From contig CANQSB010000009.1 of assembly GCA_947626435.1 (NCBI GenBank), positions 1 to 64,000 of the forward strand: a stretch of 64,000 nt of DNA, read 5' to 3'. Of this stretch, positions 42,992 to 51,527 are shown in pieces. The translations under genes were made by a program, and so were the position numbers. The notes below the pieces were generated by a model that worked only from the letters and a program-made list of their open reading frames with translations, searched no databases and was not told where the DNA came from. This DNA comes from an uncultured Lachnospiraceae bacterium (lineage in GTDB: Bacteria > Bacillota > Clostridia > Lachnospirales > Lachnospiraceae). Position 1 is the first letter of the stretch. The number at the start of each line of letters is the position of its first letter.

Positions 42992-44320
42992 TTACTTGAA
43001 TTTTTCAACTTCCGAGAGCAGATGTTCCCGGGTATTGTGTTCGGGATTTTGAAGCACGTCCTCCAAAAGCGCGTTTAATATCTCGCCGATTTTCCTGCCC
43101 GCCGGTATGCCAAGCCCGATAAGGTCACTGCCGTCTACGGCTAGGGTTTTGAGCGACACGCACTGGTTTTCTTCTTTTATCTCATTATAAATAGAAACAA
43201 CCTTCGACAGCAGCGCAAGCTTTTCCTCACGCCTGTAGTAGCTCTGCGCCAATATGTCCGCCTGCTTTATCTCAAGCACCTGACCGAAATATTCCTCGCC
43301 GATTTTGCTGACGGCGCGGCGCACTGCCTTGTGCGTCGGCTCTATGTCGCAATCGTGGTATCTGATGTATCTGCTTACCTTGGAGATAGTGTCATTGTCA
43401 AATTTTAAGCGTCTTAGGATTTTGAGCGCCATCTCCTCGCTCAGCTCGACATGGCCATGGAAATGGTCTATGCCCTTTTTGTCAGTCGTGCGCGTCAACG
43501 GCTTTCCTATGTCATGCAGCAGCGCCGCAATCCGCAACGCTTTGTCGTTTCTGACGTTTGACATACAGCGTACGATGTGCTCACCCACCGTATACATATG
43601 GTGCGGGTTATTCTGCAGCGTTTCAAACGCATCGTCAAGCTCCGGCAGTATTATCCGCGTAACGCCGAGGTCATACGCTATTTTGATATAATCAGGATTT
43701 GGCGAGGTGACAAGCTTGACAAGCTCCGTCTGTATGCGCTCGGCGCTTATGTTTTTCAGCCTGTCCGCAAGCTCCACTATCGCTCCCGCTGTTCTATCCT
43801 CTATAGTAAACCCAAGCTGCGCCGAAAAACGCACAGCCCTCATTATGCGCAGCGCGTCCTCCGCAAAACGCTCCTCCGCTTTCCCCACGCATCTTATTAT
43901 CCCACCGTCAAGGTCAGCCCGTCCGCCAAACTCGTCCACCAAGCCGTTTTTGTCATTGTACGCCATGGCGTTTATCGTGAAGTCGCGGCGCTTCAAATCT
44001 TCTATAAGGCTTGACGTAAATTTCACGTCCTTGGGGTGGCGGCCGTCCTCATACTCGCCGTCCACGCGGTACGTCGTGACCTCAAAACCCACGCGATTCA
44101 GCATTACCGTAACCGTACCATGCTGTATGCCCGTATCAATCGTGCGGTTAAACAGCTTTTTTACCTGAAGCGGCGCCGCCGACGTGGTGATGTCCCAGTC
44201 ATCAGGCTCCCTGCCCAAAATCGAATCCCTCACGCAGCCACCTACGGCATACGCCTCAAAACCCGCGTCCTCAAGCTTACTGATTATATAACTTACATTT
44301 TCCGGAAGCTTTATATACAT
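42992..44320 (-). CDS. cca: CCA tRNA nucleotidyltransferase
   Basis: A 442-residue enzyme that adds or repairs the 3' CCA of tRNAs. The nucleotidyltransferase head has AVGGCVRDSILGREPDDWDITTSA with the DxD metal site, then RRDFTINAMAYN, and an HD domain (LLHDIGKP) follows near residue 260. Because the tRNA-Pro in this window lacks an encoded CCA, the enzyme is needed. The ATG at 44320 with CGGAG upstream starts at the family-typical position, so 27 extra upstream codons are dropped. Confidence 0.96.
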   Translation of the reverse strand: MYIKLPENVSYIISKLEDAGFEAYAVGGCVRDSILGREPDDWDITTSAAPLQVKKLFNRTIDTGIQHGTVTVMLNRVGFEVTTYRVDGEYEDGRHPKDVKFTSSLIEDLKRRDFTINAMAYNDKNGLVDEFGGRADLDGGIIRCVGKAEERFAEDALRIMRAVRFSAQLGFTIEDRTAGAIVELADRLKNISAERIQTELVKLVTSPNPDYIKIAYDLGVTRIILPELDDAFETLQNNPHHMYTVGEHIVRCMSNVRNDKALRIAALLHDIGKPLTRTTDKKGIDHFHGHVELSEEMALKILRRLKFDNDTISKVSRYIRYHDCDIEPTHKAVRRAVSKIGEEYFGQVLEIKQADILAQSYYRREEKLALLSKVVSIYNEIKEENQCVSLKTLAVDGSDLIGLGIPAGRKIGEILNALLEDVLQNPEHNTREHLLSEVEKFK

Positions 44321-44427
44321 AGTCCGTCTCCGTTCCCGCCGTCTTAAGCGACTGCGCTTTTGCTCTTTACCCATTCTATCATTTTTTCCGGAAAAAAGCA
44401 TTAAAAAATTAGCCTGATTATCCTGCC

Positions 44428-44478
44428 AAAATAAAAGGAATATACCTCACACCTATACAGTGACGGCATATCCCTTTT
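44428..44478 (-). terminator. Terminator of ackA
   Basis: On the minus strand AAAAGGGATAT (44478-44468) pairs with ATATTCCTTTT (44443-44433), continuing into TATTTT. It lies 32 bases after the ackA stop. Confidence 0.62.
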
Positions 44479-44509
44479 ATCATATTTCATTTTTATTTTA
44501 CAAATATCA

Positions 44510-45703
44510 TTACTTAACAAGCGCCAGCGTCTGCCTTGCAATCGCAAGCTCCTCGTTTGTCGGGATGCACATGAGCGCGACCTTGCTGCCGTCCTTAGAG
44601 ATAATTCTCTCCTCGCCGCGCATATTGTTCTTTTCCAAATCTATTTCAGTGCCAAGATAACCTAAATACTTCGCAATCTCCACGCGTCCCGAAATATTGT
44701 TCTCACCAACGCCTGCCGTAAAGGCGATAGCGTCAACGCCGTTCATTGCCGCCGTATAAGCGCCGATGTACTTAGCCACCCTGTAGTAGAATGCATCAAG
44801 CGTAACCCTGGCAAGCTTGTTACCGTCATTCGCCGCCGCCTCAATATCCCTAAAGTCGCTTGAAACCTTTGAAAGACCGAGCACGCCCGATTTCTTGTTC
44901 AGAATATTGTTCATCTCGGCAGGCGTAAGATTTTCCTTCTGGCAGATAAAATCGCATATGGCAGGGTCGATGTCGCCCGAACGCGTACCCATGATAAGTC
45001 CCTCAAGCGGCGTGAGTCCCATGCTCGTGTCCACGCACTTGCCATGGTCTACAGCGGAAATAGAGCCGCCGTTTCCCAAATGGCAAACTATAATCTTCAA
45101 ATCTTCCCTCGTCTTGCCAAGCAGCTTAGCCGCCCTGTCCGATACATAGTCATGGCTCGTGCCATGGAACCCATAGCGGCGAACCTTGTATTTCTCATAA
45201 TACTCATAGGGAAGTCCGTAAAGGTATGCCTTCTCCGGCATCGTCTGATGGAAAGCCGTATCAAATACCGCAACCATAGGCACATTTGGCATAATCTCCT
45301 TGCACGAATTGATACCGATAAGGTTTGCGGGATTATGCAAAGGTGCCAAATCATTGCACTCCTCAATCGCTTTCATGACCTCGTCATTGATAACTACAGA
45401 TGACGCAAATTTCTCTCCGCCATGCACTACGCGGTGTCCAACGGCGCCAATCTCGTCAAGCGACTTGATAACGCCATGCGATGCATCCGTCAAAGCGTCA
45501 ATGACAAGCTTAACGGCAACCGTATGATTAGGCATAGGCGTTTCAATTTTTACCTTGTCCTTGCCTGCGGGCTGGTGCGTAAGCACGCTCCCGTCAATGC
45601 CAATCCTTTCACAAAGCCCCTTCGCCAGCACAGCCTCCGAATCGCTGTCAATAAGCTGATACTTAAGCGATGAGCTTCCGCAGTTGATAACCAGAATGTT
45701 CAT
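44510..45703 (-). CDS. ackA: Acetate kinase
   Basis: A 397-residue enzyme that makes ATP and acetate from acetyl phosphate in fermentation. [11 protein letters not shown] (N terminus), [28 protein letters not shown] and HLGNGGSI are the standard acetate kinase motifs, with FTAGVGENN near residue 325. GGAGG precedes the ATG at 45703. The usual partner pta (phosphotransacetylase) is not next to it. Confidence 0.98.
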   Translation of the reverse strand: MNILVINCGSSSLKYQLIDSDSEAVLAKGLCERIGIDGSVLTHQPAGKDKVKIETPMPNHTVAVKLVIDALTDASHGVIKSLDEIGAVGHRVVHGGEKFASSVVINDEVMKAIEECNDLAPLHNPANLIGINSCKEIMPNVPMVAVFDTAFHQTMPEKAYLYGLPYEYYEKYKVRRYGFHGTSHDYVSDRAAKLLGKTREDLKIIVCHLGNGGSISAVDHGKCVDTSMGLTPLEGLIMGTRSGDIDPAICDFICQKENLTPAEMNNILNKKSGVLGLSKVSSDFRDIEAAANDGNKLARVTLDAFYYRVAKYIGAYTAAMNGVDAIAFTAGVGENNISGRVEIAKYLGYLGTEIDLEKNNMRGEERIISKDGSKVALMCIPTNEELAIARQTLALVK

Positions 45704-45796
45704 AAAAAATACCTCCAATTATTTTAATTTTTTAATTACCCTAATTAACAGTCTACTACTATTCCCCAAAAAACAAAAGAACTTAATCAAAATTTT

Positions 45797-46726
45797 TTAT
45801 TTCATGTGCTTATTTATCCACCCCAGCACGTCTGTGTAAACCACATTTTTGTCAAGCTCGTTCAAAATCTCATGCCTGTCGTCAATATAAAGCTTCATGC
45901 TCACGTCCTCAATGCCTGCCGCCTTGTACGACTCATACACTTTCTTCACGCCCTTGCCGTAATCCCCCACAGGGTCAGCGTCCCCCGCAATCAAAAAAAT
46001 AGGCAGCTCCTTGGAAATCTTTTTGATATTACCGCCGTCCTGGATATACGCCAACACCTCAAACAGCGTGTTATAACCGTTTACGGTAAAATCATAGGTG
46101 CAATACTTATTTGAAAGATAATCGTCCACGACGTCGCTATCCCTCGTAAGCCAGTCGTTCGACGTCCTCGGCTGCGCTATGCGCTTCTGATAGCCGCTGA
46201 ATGCCGCGCGTTTCAGCAGCCTTGAGCGAAATCTGTCGCCGAAAAACAGCCTTGACAGCCCCACCACAGTCATTCCGGACATCAAAACAAGCGGATTTTT
46301 AGTCCCCGTACCACAAATAATCACGCCATCCAACGCGTCAGGGTATGTCATAATATATCTCCTGGCCATAAACGATCCCATGCTGTGCCCAAACAAAAAA
46401 TACGGCATGTTCGGATACCTCTTTTTTGCGCATTTTGTCACCCTGTAAAGGTCAGCAACCACCGTCGCGCTCATATTCTTAGGGCAAAAATACCCCAAAT
46501 CCGTATCATTTCCCGCCGTCAAGCCATGCCCCAAATGGTCATTTCCGACTACCGCAATACCGTTTTTATTCAAAAATTTTGCAAAATTGTCATACCTGTC
46601 AATCATCTCAATCATGCCATGTGAAATCTGCACTACTGCCTTTATCTCACCCTCAGGCTCCCACACGACAACATGAAGCCTGTGCACTCCATCCCTCGAC
46701 GGTATTCTAAAATCTTTTCTTCCCAT
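45797..46726 (-). CDS. Alpha/beta hydrolase, lysophospholipase/monoacylglycerol lipase type
   Basis: A 309-residue serine hydrolase. The nucleophile elbow FGHSMGSF near residue 105 and ISHGMIEMIDRYDNFAKFL near 38 are typical of the monoacylglycerol lipase and PldB group; the acid is likely in AGDADPVGDYG and the base in DDRHEIL. It should act on lipid esters in the cytoplasm, as there is no signal peptide. The ATG at 46726 has AAGGAGG upstream and is preferred to the longer frame. Confidence 0.92.
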   Translation of the reverse strand: MGRKDFRIPSRDGVHRLHVVVWEPEGEIKAVVQISHGMIEMIDRYDNFAKFLNKNGIAVVGNDHLGHGLTAGNDTDLGYFCPKNMSATVVADLYRVTKCAKKRYPNMPYFLFGHSMGSFMARRYIMTYPDALDGVIICGTGTKNPLVLMSGMTVVGLSRLFFGDRFRSRLLKRAAFSGYQKRIAQPRTSNDWLTRDSDVVDDYLSNKYCTYDFTVNGYNTLFEVLAYIQDGGNIKKISKELPIFLIAGDADPVGDYGKGVKKVYESYKAAGIEDVSMKLYIDDRHEILNELDKNVVYTDVLGWINKHMK

Positions 46727-46874
46727 TTTGTGATTCCTCCTTTTCACCATGTACATTTTTATGCTATCATATTGATTATTTCATTTCAATATTTTATTTA
46801 ATTTACATAAATTATTTTTAATATACGCCAAAATTTTGGTAATTTTATAAGATAAAAATTTTTGTATACAATGC

Positions 46875-46888
46875 AACACAATTGTGTT
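46875..46888. promoter_or_regulatory. 14-base perfect palindrome upstream of the HD-GYP gene
   Basis: AACACAATTGTGTT is a perfect palindrome in the 226-base gap between the lipase and the HD-GYP gene, followed by AT-rich sequence with possible -10 elements. It may be an operator for either divergent gene; the regulator is unknown. Confidence 0.4.
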
Positions 46889-46952
46889 ATTATTATATCG
46901 GACGGTCAAAATCAGTTTTTATTGAATTTTTGTTATATAATGAGGTGTTTTT

Positions 46953-48002
46953 ATGTATAATCTTTCACCGCAGTCACTCAAACCCGGCATGGTAGTTTAT
47001 GAGGACATATATTCGCCAAAAAGAGAAATCTTAGTCAAGGCAAACACTTCTCTTACGGAGGATATGATACGGAATTTGTGCGAATATAATTTTGAAACCA
47101 TTCCATTATCAGAGCCCTCCGAAGTAGACATCACGCGTTACCATCAGCTCCATGGCAGCCCCCACTTCCAGCGTTTCAACGATAACTACGCCCTGTCACT
47201 CAATTCATTTATGAAGCTGATGCGCGTGCTTGACACAGGACTCGACCTCAATCTTACAAAGCTGCTTACCCTGCGCGACGACATCATGGGTACGGTCATG
47301 AACGGGGAACAGCTTCTCGATTACCTCTACAACATGATGCCAAACGAAAATGAGATTACATATAACCACTGCTTTAACTGCGGTCTTTTATGCTATGTAT
47401 TCGGCAAGTGGCTCGGCATGAACGAAGCGGATTTGGACACGCTCACCATATCAGGGTTTCTGTTCGACATCGGAAAGACAAAGGTTTCCGACGAGCTTCT
47501 CTGGAAGCCGGACAAGCTTACCCCCGAGGAATATATACAGATGCAGCACCACATACACCTTGGCTACGAGCTTCTCAAAAACAGAGAGCTTCCCCCGCAC
47601 ATCATCAGCGTGATGATTATGCACCACGAGCGCTGCGACGGCAGCGGATATCCCGCGCGGCTCAAGGAAGCACGCATTGACCCGTTTGCCCTTATCGCGG
47701 CTATCGCCGATACCTACGAGGCAATGACGCACCCGAGGGCGCAGCGGCTTGCGCTGACCCCGTTTCAGGCAATCCGCGTGTTTGAACAGCAGGGCTTTGA
47801 CAAATACGGCAAGTCCATCAAGCCGATACTTACGCGCATAGCCAATATGTATGTTGACCGGCGTATCTGCATTACCGGAAACATCAACGGCAAAATAACG
47901 CAGATAAATGAAGACGCCTTATCCAGCCCCATCGTATTTACCGGCACCGTTTATCATGATTTGCGCACTACTCCGTATACTGAAATTATTCGTATGCTGT
48001 AA
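46953..48002 (+). CDS. HD-GYP domain phosphodiesterase
   Basis: A 349-residue protein of the HD-GYP group, which breaks down cyclic di-GMP or related second messengers. The HD part is degenerate at its first pair (FLFDIGKTKVSDELLWK), while MHHERCDGSGYP near residue 225 is the clear GYP block. The N-terminal 100 residues have no recognised domain. The ATG has GAGGTG upstream, and a strong terminator follows the stop codon. Confidence 0.93.
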   Translation: MYNLSPQSLKPGMVVYEDIYSPKREILVKANTSLTEDMIRNLCEYNFETIPLSEPSEVDITRYHQLHGSPHFQRFNDNYALSLNSFMKLMRVLDTGLDLNLTKLLTLRDDIMGTVMNGEQLLDYLYNMMPNENEITYNHCFNCGLLCYVFGKWLGMNEADLDTLTISGFLFDIGKTKVSDELLWKPDKLTPEEYIQMQHHIHLGYELLKNRELPPHIISVMIMHHERCDGSGYPARLKEARIDPFALIAAIADTYEAMTHPRAQRLALTPFQAIRVFEQQGFDKYGKSIKPILTRIANMYVDRRICITGNINGKITQINEDALSSPIVFTGTVYHDLRTTPYTEIIRML

Positions 48003-48009
48003 AACAAAA

Positions 48010-48043
48010 CCCATCCGGACGCCACAATCCGAATGGGTTTTTT
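48010..48043 (+). terminator. Terminator of the HD-GYP gene
   Basis: CCCATCCGGA (48010-48019) pairs with TCCGAATGGG (48028-48037) with one mismatch, followed by TTTTTT. It lies 7 bases after the stop codon and between convergent genes. Confidence 0.85.
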
Positions 48044-48054
48044 CTTACTCAATT

Positions 48055-48411
48055 TTACTCATTATTCTTAAAAATATCGGCTATTTTTTCATCAAGCTCA
48101 TCGTCCGACAAGTCCTTCGCCTTTTCAAGTACGCCGTAAACTGCCGCCTTCGTCTTTTCGACAGCCTCATCGTCAAGCTCATAATCATCTATATAGCTCT
48201 CTATGGATTTTTCAAGCTTCTGCGCCCGCTCGCCGCTTATGCCAAGCGTCTTCTCCAAATCATCACTTTTGAAGAAATCCACGACGCCCGCCTTAAAGGT
48301 TTCCTTTATGCTGTCGCCAATGCTCTGAGAATCTACGGGAATATTGCCCTGACAGCCTCCAAGCAATACTGCAGACAGCGCAGCCGCTATAATAATCGTT
48401 AAACGCTTCAA
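48055..48411 (-). CDS. Small lipoprotein of unknown function
   Basis: A 118-residue predicted lipoprotein with lipobox AVLLGGCQG near residue 19. The remaining part is helical, acidic and lysine-rich, with no motif I recognise. The start is TTG at 48411, with AGGAG 7 bases upstream. It follows a gene for another small protein by 20 bases. Confidence 0.82.
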   Translation of the reverse strand: MKRLTIIIAAALSAVLLGGCQGNIPVDSQSIGDSIKETFKAGVVDFFKSDDLEKTLGISGERAQKLEKSIESYIDDYELDDEAVEKTKAAVYGVLEKAKDLSDDELDEKIADIFKNNE

Positions 48412-48431
48412 TTTTATTCTCCTGCTCCTTT

Positions 48432-48875
48432 TTATTGTGCCGATGCCTGCGGTGGCTGCTGCTCCGGCATGACCGCCTGCGACATTCTCTTTTCCTTCGT
48501 AATGCCTTCAATTACGCTCTGGTCTATGATTCCTTTATTTTCCGCCAGATTGAGCGGTTTTTCCGGCCAAGGCGCCGATTTTATCCCGCGCGTGCTCGTC
48601 TTTATCCTAAGATAAGTTTTGCCATCTTCGATAAATTTAATAATTGAAACATTTTTCCAGGCATAAAACTCAAATGGCGCGACCTCTACCCTGATTTCCT
48701 TTGACGCGCCCTTCAATTCAAAATTAATCAGCTTTTTATCAACATGAATCGGCAGCGCGTATATATATTTGTTGTCCGTAGTCTGAATTATTGTCGTCTG
48801 AAATACCGCGGATTTCCCCTCTTTGCTCACCTTTATGGATGCCGCGGCAGGTATTGGAATTTTTTCTACTTGCAT
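48432..48875 (-). CDS. Hypothetical beta-rich protein
   Basis: A 147-residue protein without signal peptide. Residues about 1-105 are mostly beta strands (AVFQTTIIQTTDNKYIYALPI, KEIRVEVAPFEFYAWKNVSII), and the tail is rich in Gln and Pro. I do not recognise the family. The ATG at 48875 with GGGGGAAGAG upstream is preferred to an earlier in-frame start. It is probably cotranscribed with the small lipoprotein downstream. Confidence 0.75.
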   Translation of the reverse strand: MQVEKIPIPAAASIKVSKEGKSAVFQTTIIQTTDNKYIYALPIHVDKKLINFELKGASKEIRVEVAPFEFYAWKNVSIIKFIEDGKTYLRIKTSTRGIKSAPWPEKPLNLAENKGIIDQSVIEGITKEKRMSQAVMPEQQPPQASAQ

Positions 48876-49094
48876 TTTCTCACTCTTCCCCCTTGCTGCT
48901 TTCAAAAAGCAGACTGTAATTATATTTTGTATTATATTCTGCCCATTTTATATTGTCAAGCGGCGCAATGCGCATATAAAAACTTAATTTGTGAATTTTT
49001 GTGAAAATGACATTTAAGCTATTTATTTTTTTCTTAGTTTATGATAAATTATTTCAGTGGGTAATTTGGCATACAAAAAGGAGTTGAAATCAAA

Positions 49095-50306
49095 ATGTCA
49101 AAGAAAAATGACAAAAATAATACCGTTACTATGAGTAAGAGCAAGGCAAAGCGCGAGGCGCGCAAAAAGGAAGTCGCAAAAAGCAAGCGCAAAAAGCTTA
49201 TTTGGAAAATAGTCGGCATAGTCGCAGCAATTGCCGTCATCGCCGCATTGGCTTTTGCAATCGGCGGAAAGGTTTATCTGGCGGTCATCCGTACCTCTCC
49301 GAACTCTGATATGAGCGCGGGGCTTACCGCAGAGGGAAAGATTGACGGTGTCGACGCGGCTTCGCTTATAGAGCTTGCCGATTACAAAAATATTTCCGTC
49401 CCCGCTGACGAGGTCGCGGCGACAGCAGAGGAAGTGGATGAAAGCATCAATTCGACGCTTGAAAGCTACACCGAGCTCAGCACAGACGAAACCCTCTCAA
49501 TCGCTGACGGAGACCAGGTAAGCATCGACTATGTCGGCACTATCGACGGGGTTGAATTTGAGGGCGGCAGCGCGGAGGACTATTCCCTCACTATCGGCTC
49601 AGGCACCTTTATAGACGATTTTGAGCAGCAGCTTATTGGACACAAGCCGGGCGAGGAAGTCACTGTGGAAGTCACTTTCCCTGACGATTACAGCAATGCG
49701 GACATTGCGGGCAAGGACGCGAGCTTTGATGTGACTATAAAGGGCATAACCGTTACGCCTGAACTTACGGACGAGTTTGTTGCCGAGAAGCTTTCCGAGA
49801 CGGAGGGCGTATCGACTGCGGAGGAATACCGCGCAAAGGTTGAGAACGACTTTTACGAGCAACACCTTGAAGATTATTTGACCAATTATATCATGGATAA
49901 CTCCACCGTTAAGTCTTATCCGAAAAAATATGTGAAAACTTTAAAGTCGATACTTAAATATGACGACACTCAAATGGTGGCATATTACAACCAACTGTTT
50001 TCAGGTTATGGCATGTCATATGAAAATCCCTGGGACATGCGCGGCGAAGATATAGACGACGAACTTTCCTATGAAAAGGAGCTTGTGACGCGCGCCGAGG
50101 AGGGGGCTAAGACGGCTTTAGTTTATCAGACAATTTTCGAGCAGGAGGGGCTGTCCATTGACATGGATGCCGCTATCGCCGAAATGACGGAGGAAAACGG
50201 CGAAGAATATGTCACAAACATGAAGAACACCTACGGCGACGGCTATATGGCGCAGGCAGAGATGAAAGAGGTTGTTATTGAATATTTGATGAGTTTATAC
50301 AAATAA
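49095..50306 (+). CDS. Membrane-anchored trigger-factor-like peptidyl-prolyl isomerase
   Basis: A 403-residue protein. A highly basic N terminus (about 1-35) precedes one membrane segment (36-58), so the rest is exported. Residues about 145-235 are an FKBP domain (DGDQVSIDYVGTIDGVEF, IGSGTFIDDFEQQLIGHKPGE) and residues about 240-400 resemble the helical C-terminal arms of trigger factor. It lacks the N-terminal ribosome-binding domain. It would act as a foldase outside the membrane, comparable in role to PrsA. GGAG precedes the ATG. Confidence 0.92.
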   Translation: MSKKNDKNNTVTMSKSKAKREARKKEVAKSKRKKLIWKIVGIVAAIAVIAALAFAIGGKVYLAVIRTSPNSDMSAGLTAEGKIDGVDAASLIELADYKNISVPADEVAATAEEVDESINSTLESYTELSTDETLSIADGDQVSIDYVGTIDGVEFEGGSAEDYSLTIGSGTFIDDFEQQLIGHKPGEEVTVEVTFPDDYSNADIAGKDASFDVTIKGITVTPELTDEFVAEKLSETEGVSTAEEYRAKVENDFYEQHLEDYLTNYIMDNSTVKSYPKKYVKTLKSILKYDDTQMVAYYNQLFSGYGMSYENPWDMRGEDIDDELSYEKELVTRAEEGAKTALVYQTIFEQEGLSIDMDAAIAEMTEENGEEYVTNMKNTYGDGYMAQAEMKEVVIEYLMSLYK

Positions 50307-50330
50307 TCCAAAAAGTGTCATTTATCTAAT

Positions 50331-50433
50331 GTGGCTGGCGCACTAAGAATTTGCTATACAAAATATAGTATTGATATATAATTTATCAATTCTATTAGTA
50401 CTTTGTATATACTTTGCTTAGTGCGGCAGCCAC
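50331..50433. repeat. 103-bp palindromic element
   Basis: GTGGCTGGCGCACTAAG (50331-50347) and CTTAGTGCGGCAGCCAC (50417-50433) are inverted repeats with one mismatch. Inside, TATACAAA matches TTTGTATA and the centre is ATTGATA/TATCAAT. The element is AT-rich in the middle and is flanked by AAT on both sides, a possible 3-base target duplication. It lies between convergent genes (trigger-factor-like and leucine-rich-repeat protein). Confidence 0.65.
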
Positions 50434-50452
50434 AATTTTATCTGCTCTTTGC

Positions 50453-51376
50453 CTACCAGTCCAGCTCGAAAGCTGCAAATGCGTCCTTCTGCTCCAGCTT
50501 TTCACTTTTATAGCGAAGCATATATGCCTTTATCTCGGCATTCGCGTTTTTCAGGTCATCAAGCAGGGCGTCAAAATTTTCCTCATTTATACAGCCTGCT
50601 TCTGCAAACAGAATGTAATATTCAAGCTCATCTCTATGTTCCTCTATTATTATATCCCACGCCTCCGGCGTGTCCGTACCCTTGGTGTGGCTCTTCAAAT
50701 ACTGCTTTAATTCCCGCTCCGCCTCGTCTGAAATGCCATACGGGTGCAAAAGCCTGAAATAAACAATCCTAAGCTTGAGCTTCCGCTTTTCTACAGGATA
50801 AGATTTGATGTCATAATCCTTTCCCTCGTAATCCTCCTCCCCGCAGGTCCAAAGCTCCTCAAAGCCGTCTAAATCATCAAGCCTTATCAGTTTAATAAGG
50901 TTATCGTCCCAACGCTTTATCCAGTCGGGCGTGCCCACATATGACGGTTCGAACAGGAAATAATCATGCAGCACCGTCACGCCCATCGCAAGCATGCGCC
51001 ATATGCCAAGCTCCCCAAAGCGCGCTTTCTCAGAAATGCCAAAGCTTACTTCCCTAAGACGCTTACACCCGAGAAAAAGCTCCTTTCCTCTAATTGCAAG
51101 ACCCGCAGAAAACGCAATACTCCTCAGCCCCTCCGCGTGAGCAAACGCCCAATCGCCTACTTGCGTAACGGTGTCAGGAATATCTATCTCCTTGAGCGTC
51201 TTACAGCTAAGAAACGCCTTACGCCCTATCTCCGTAACGGGCTCATTGTCTATTTCATCCGGTACGGAAAGGCGCGTCGCGGTACCGCTGTATTTTTCGA
51301 TTATAATGCTGTCGTCCTTTTTATGGCTGTAGCTTATAGCGCCATTTTCCATAGAATAAATCAATTTTTTCGGCAT
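50453..51376 (-). CDS. Leucine-rich repeat (BspA-type) protein
   Basis: A 307-residue protein without signal peptide. Residues about 35-125 contain BspA-type LRR_5 repeats (DEIDNEPVTEIGRKAFLSCKTL, DTVTQVGDWAFAHAEGLRSI, GKELFLGCKRLREV). The rest is helical and charged, with an ankyrin-like feel near DLDGFEELWTCGEEDY. GAGGAAG lies 8 bases upstream. It is the last gene of the Tad-side cluster. Its role is not known. Confidence 0.88.
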   Translation of the reverse strand: MPKKLIYSMENGAISYSHKKDDSIIIEKYSGTATRLSVPDEIDNEPVTEIGRKAFLSCKTLKEIDIPDTVTQVGDWAFAHAEGLRSIAFSAGLAIRGKELFLGCKRLREVSFGISEKARFGELGIWRMLAMGVTVLHDYFLFEPSYVGTPDWIKRWDDNLIKLIRLDDLDGFEELWTCGEEDYEGKDYDIKSYPVEKRKLKLRIVYFRLLHPYGISDEAERELKQYLKSHTKGTDTPEAWDIIIEEHRDELEYYILFAEAGCINEENFDALLDDLKNANAEIKAYMLRYKSEKLEQKDAFAAFELDW

Positions 51377-51527
51377 CTTTTAACTTCCTCTTGACTATAG
51401 CGTTTCAATATTTTTAATAATGACTTTTTCATTATAATTTTTTATAGCTTTTTAATTCAGCAGCTATCAGTATTCATTTTTTAAGCTTTTCATTTACCGG
51501 TATTTTCTACTTCTTTTCCTCAATGTC

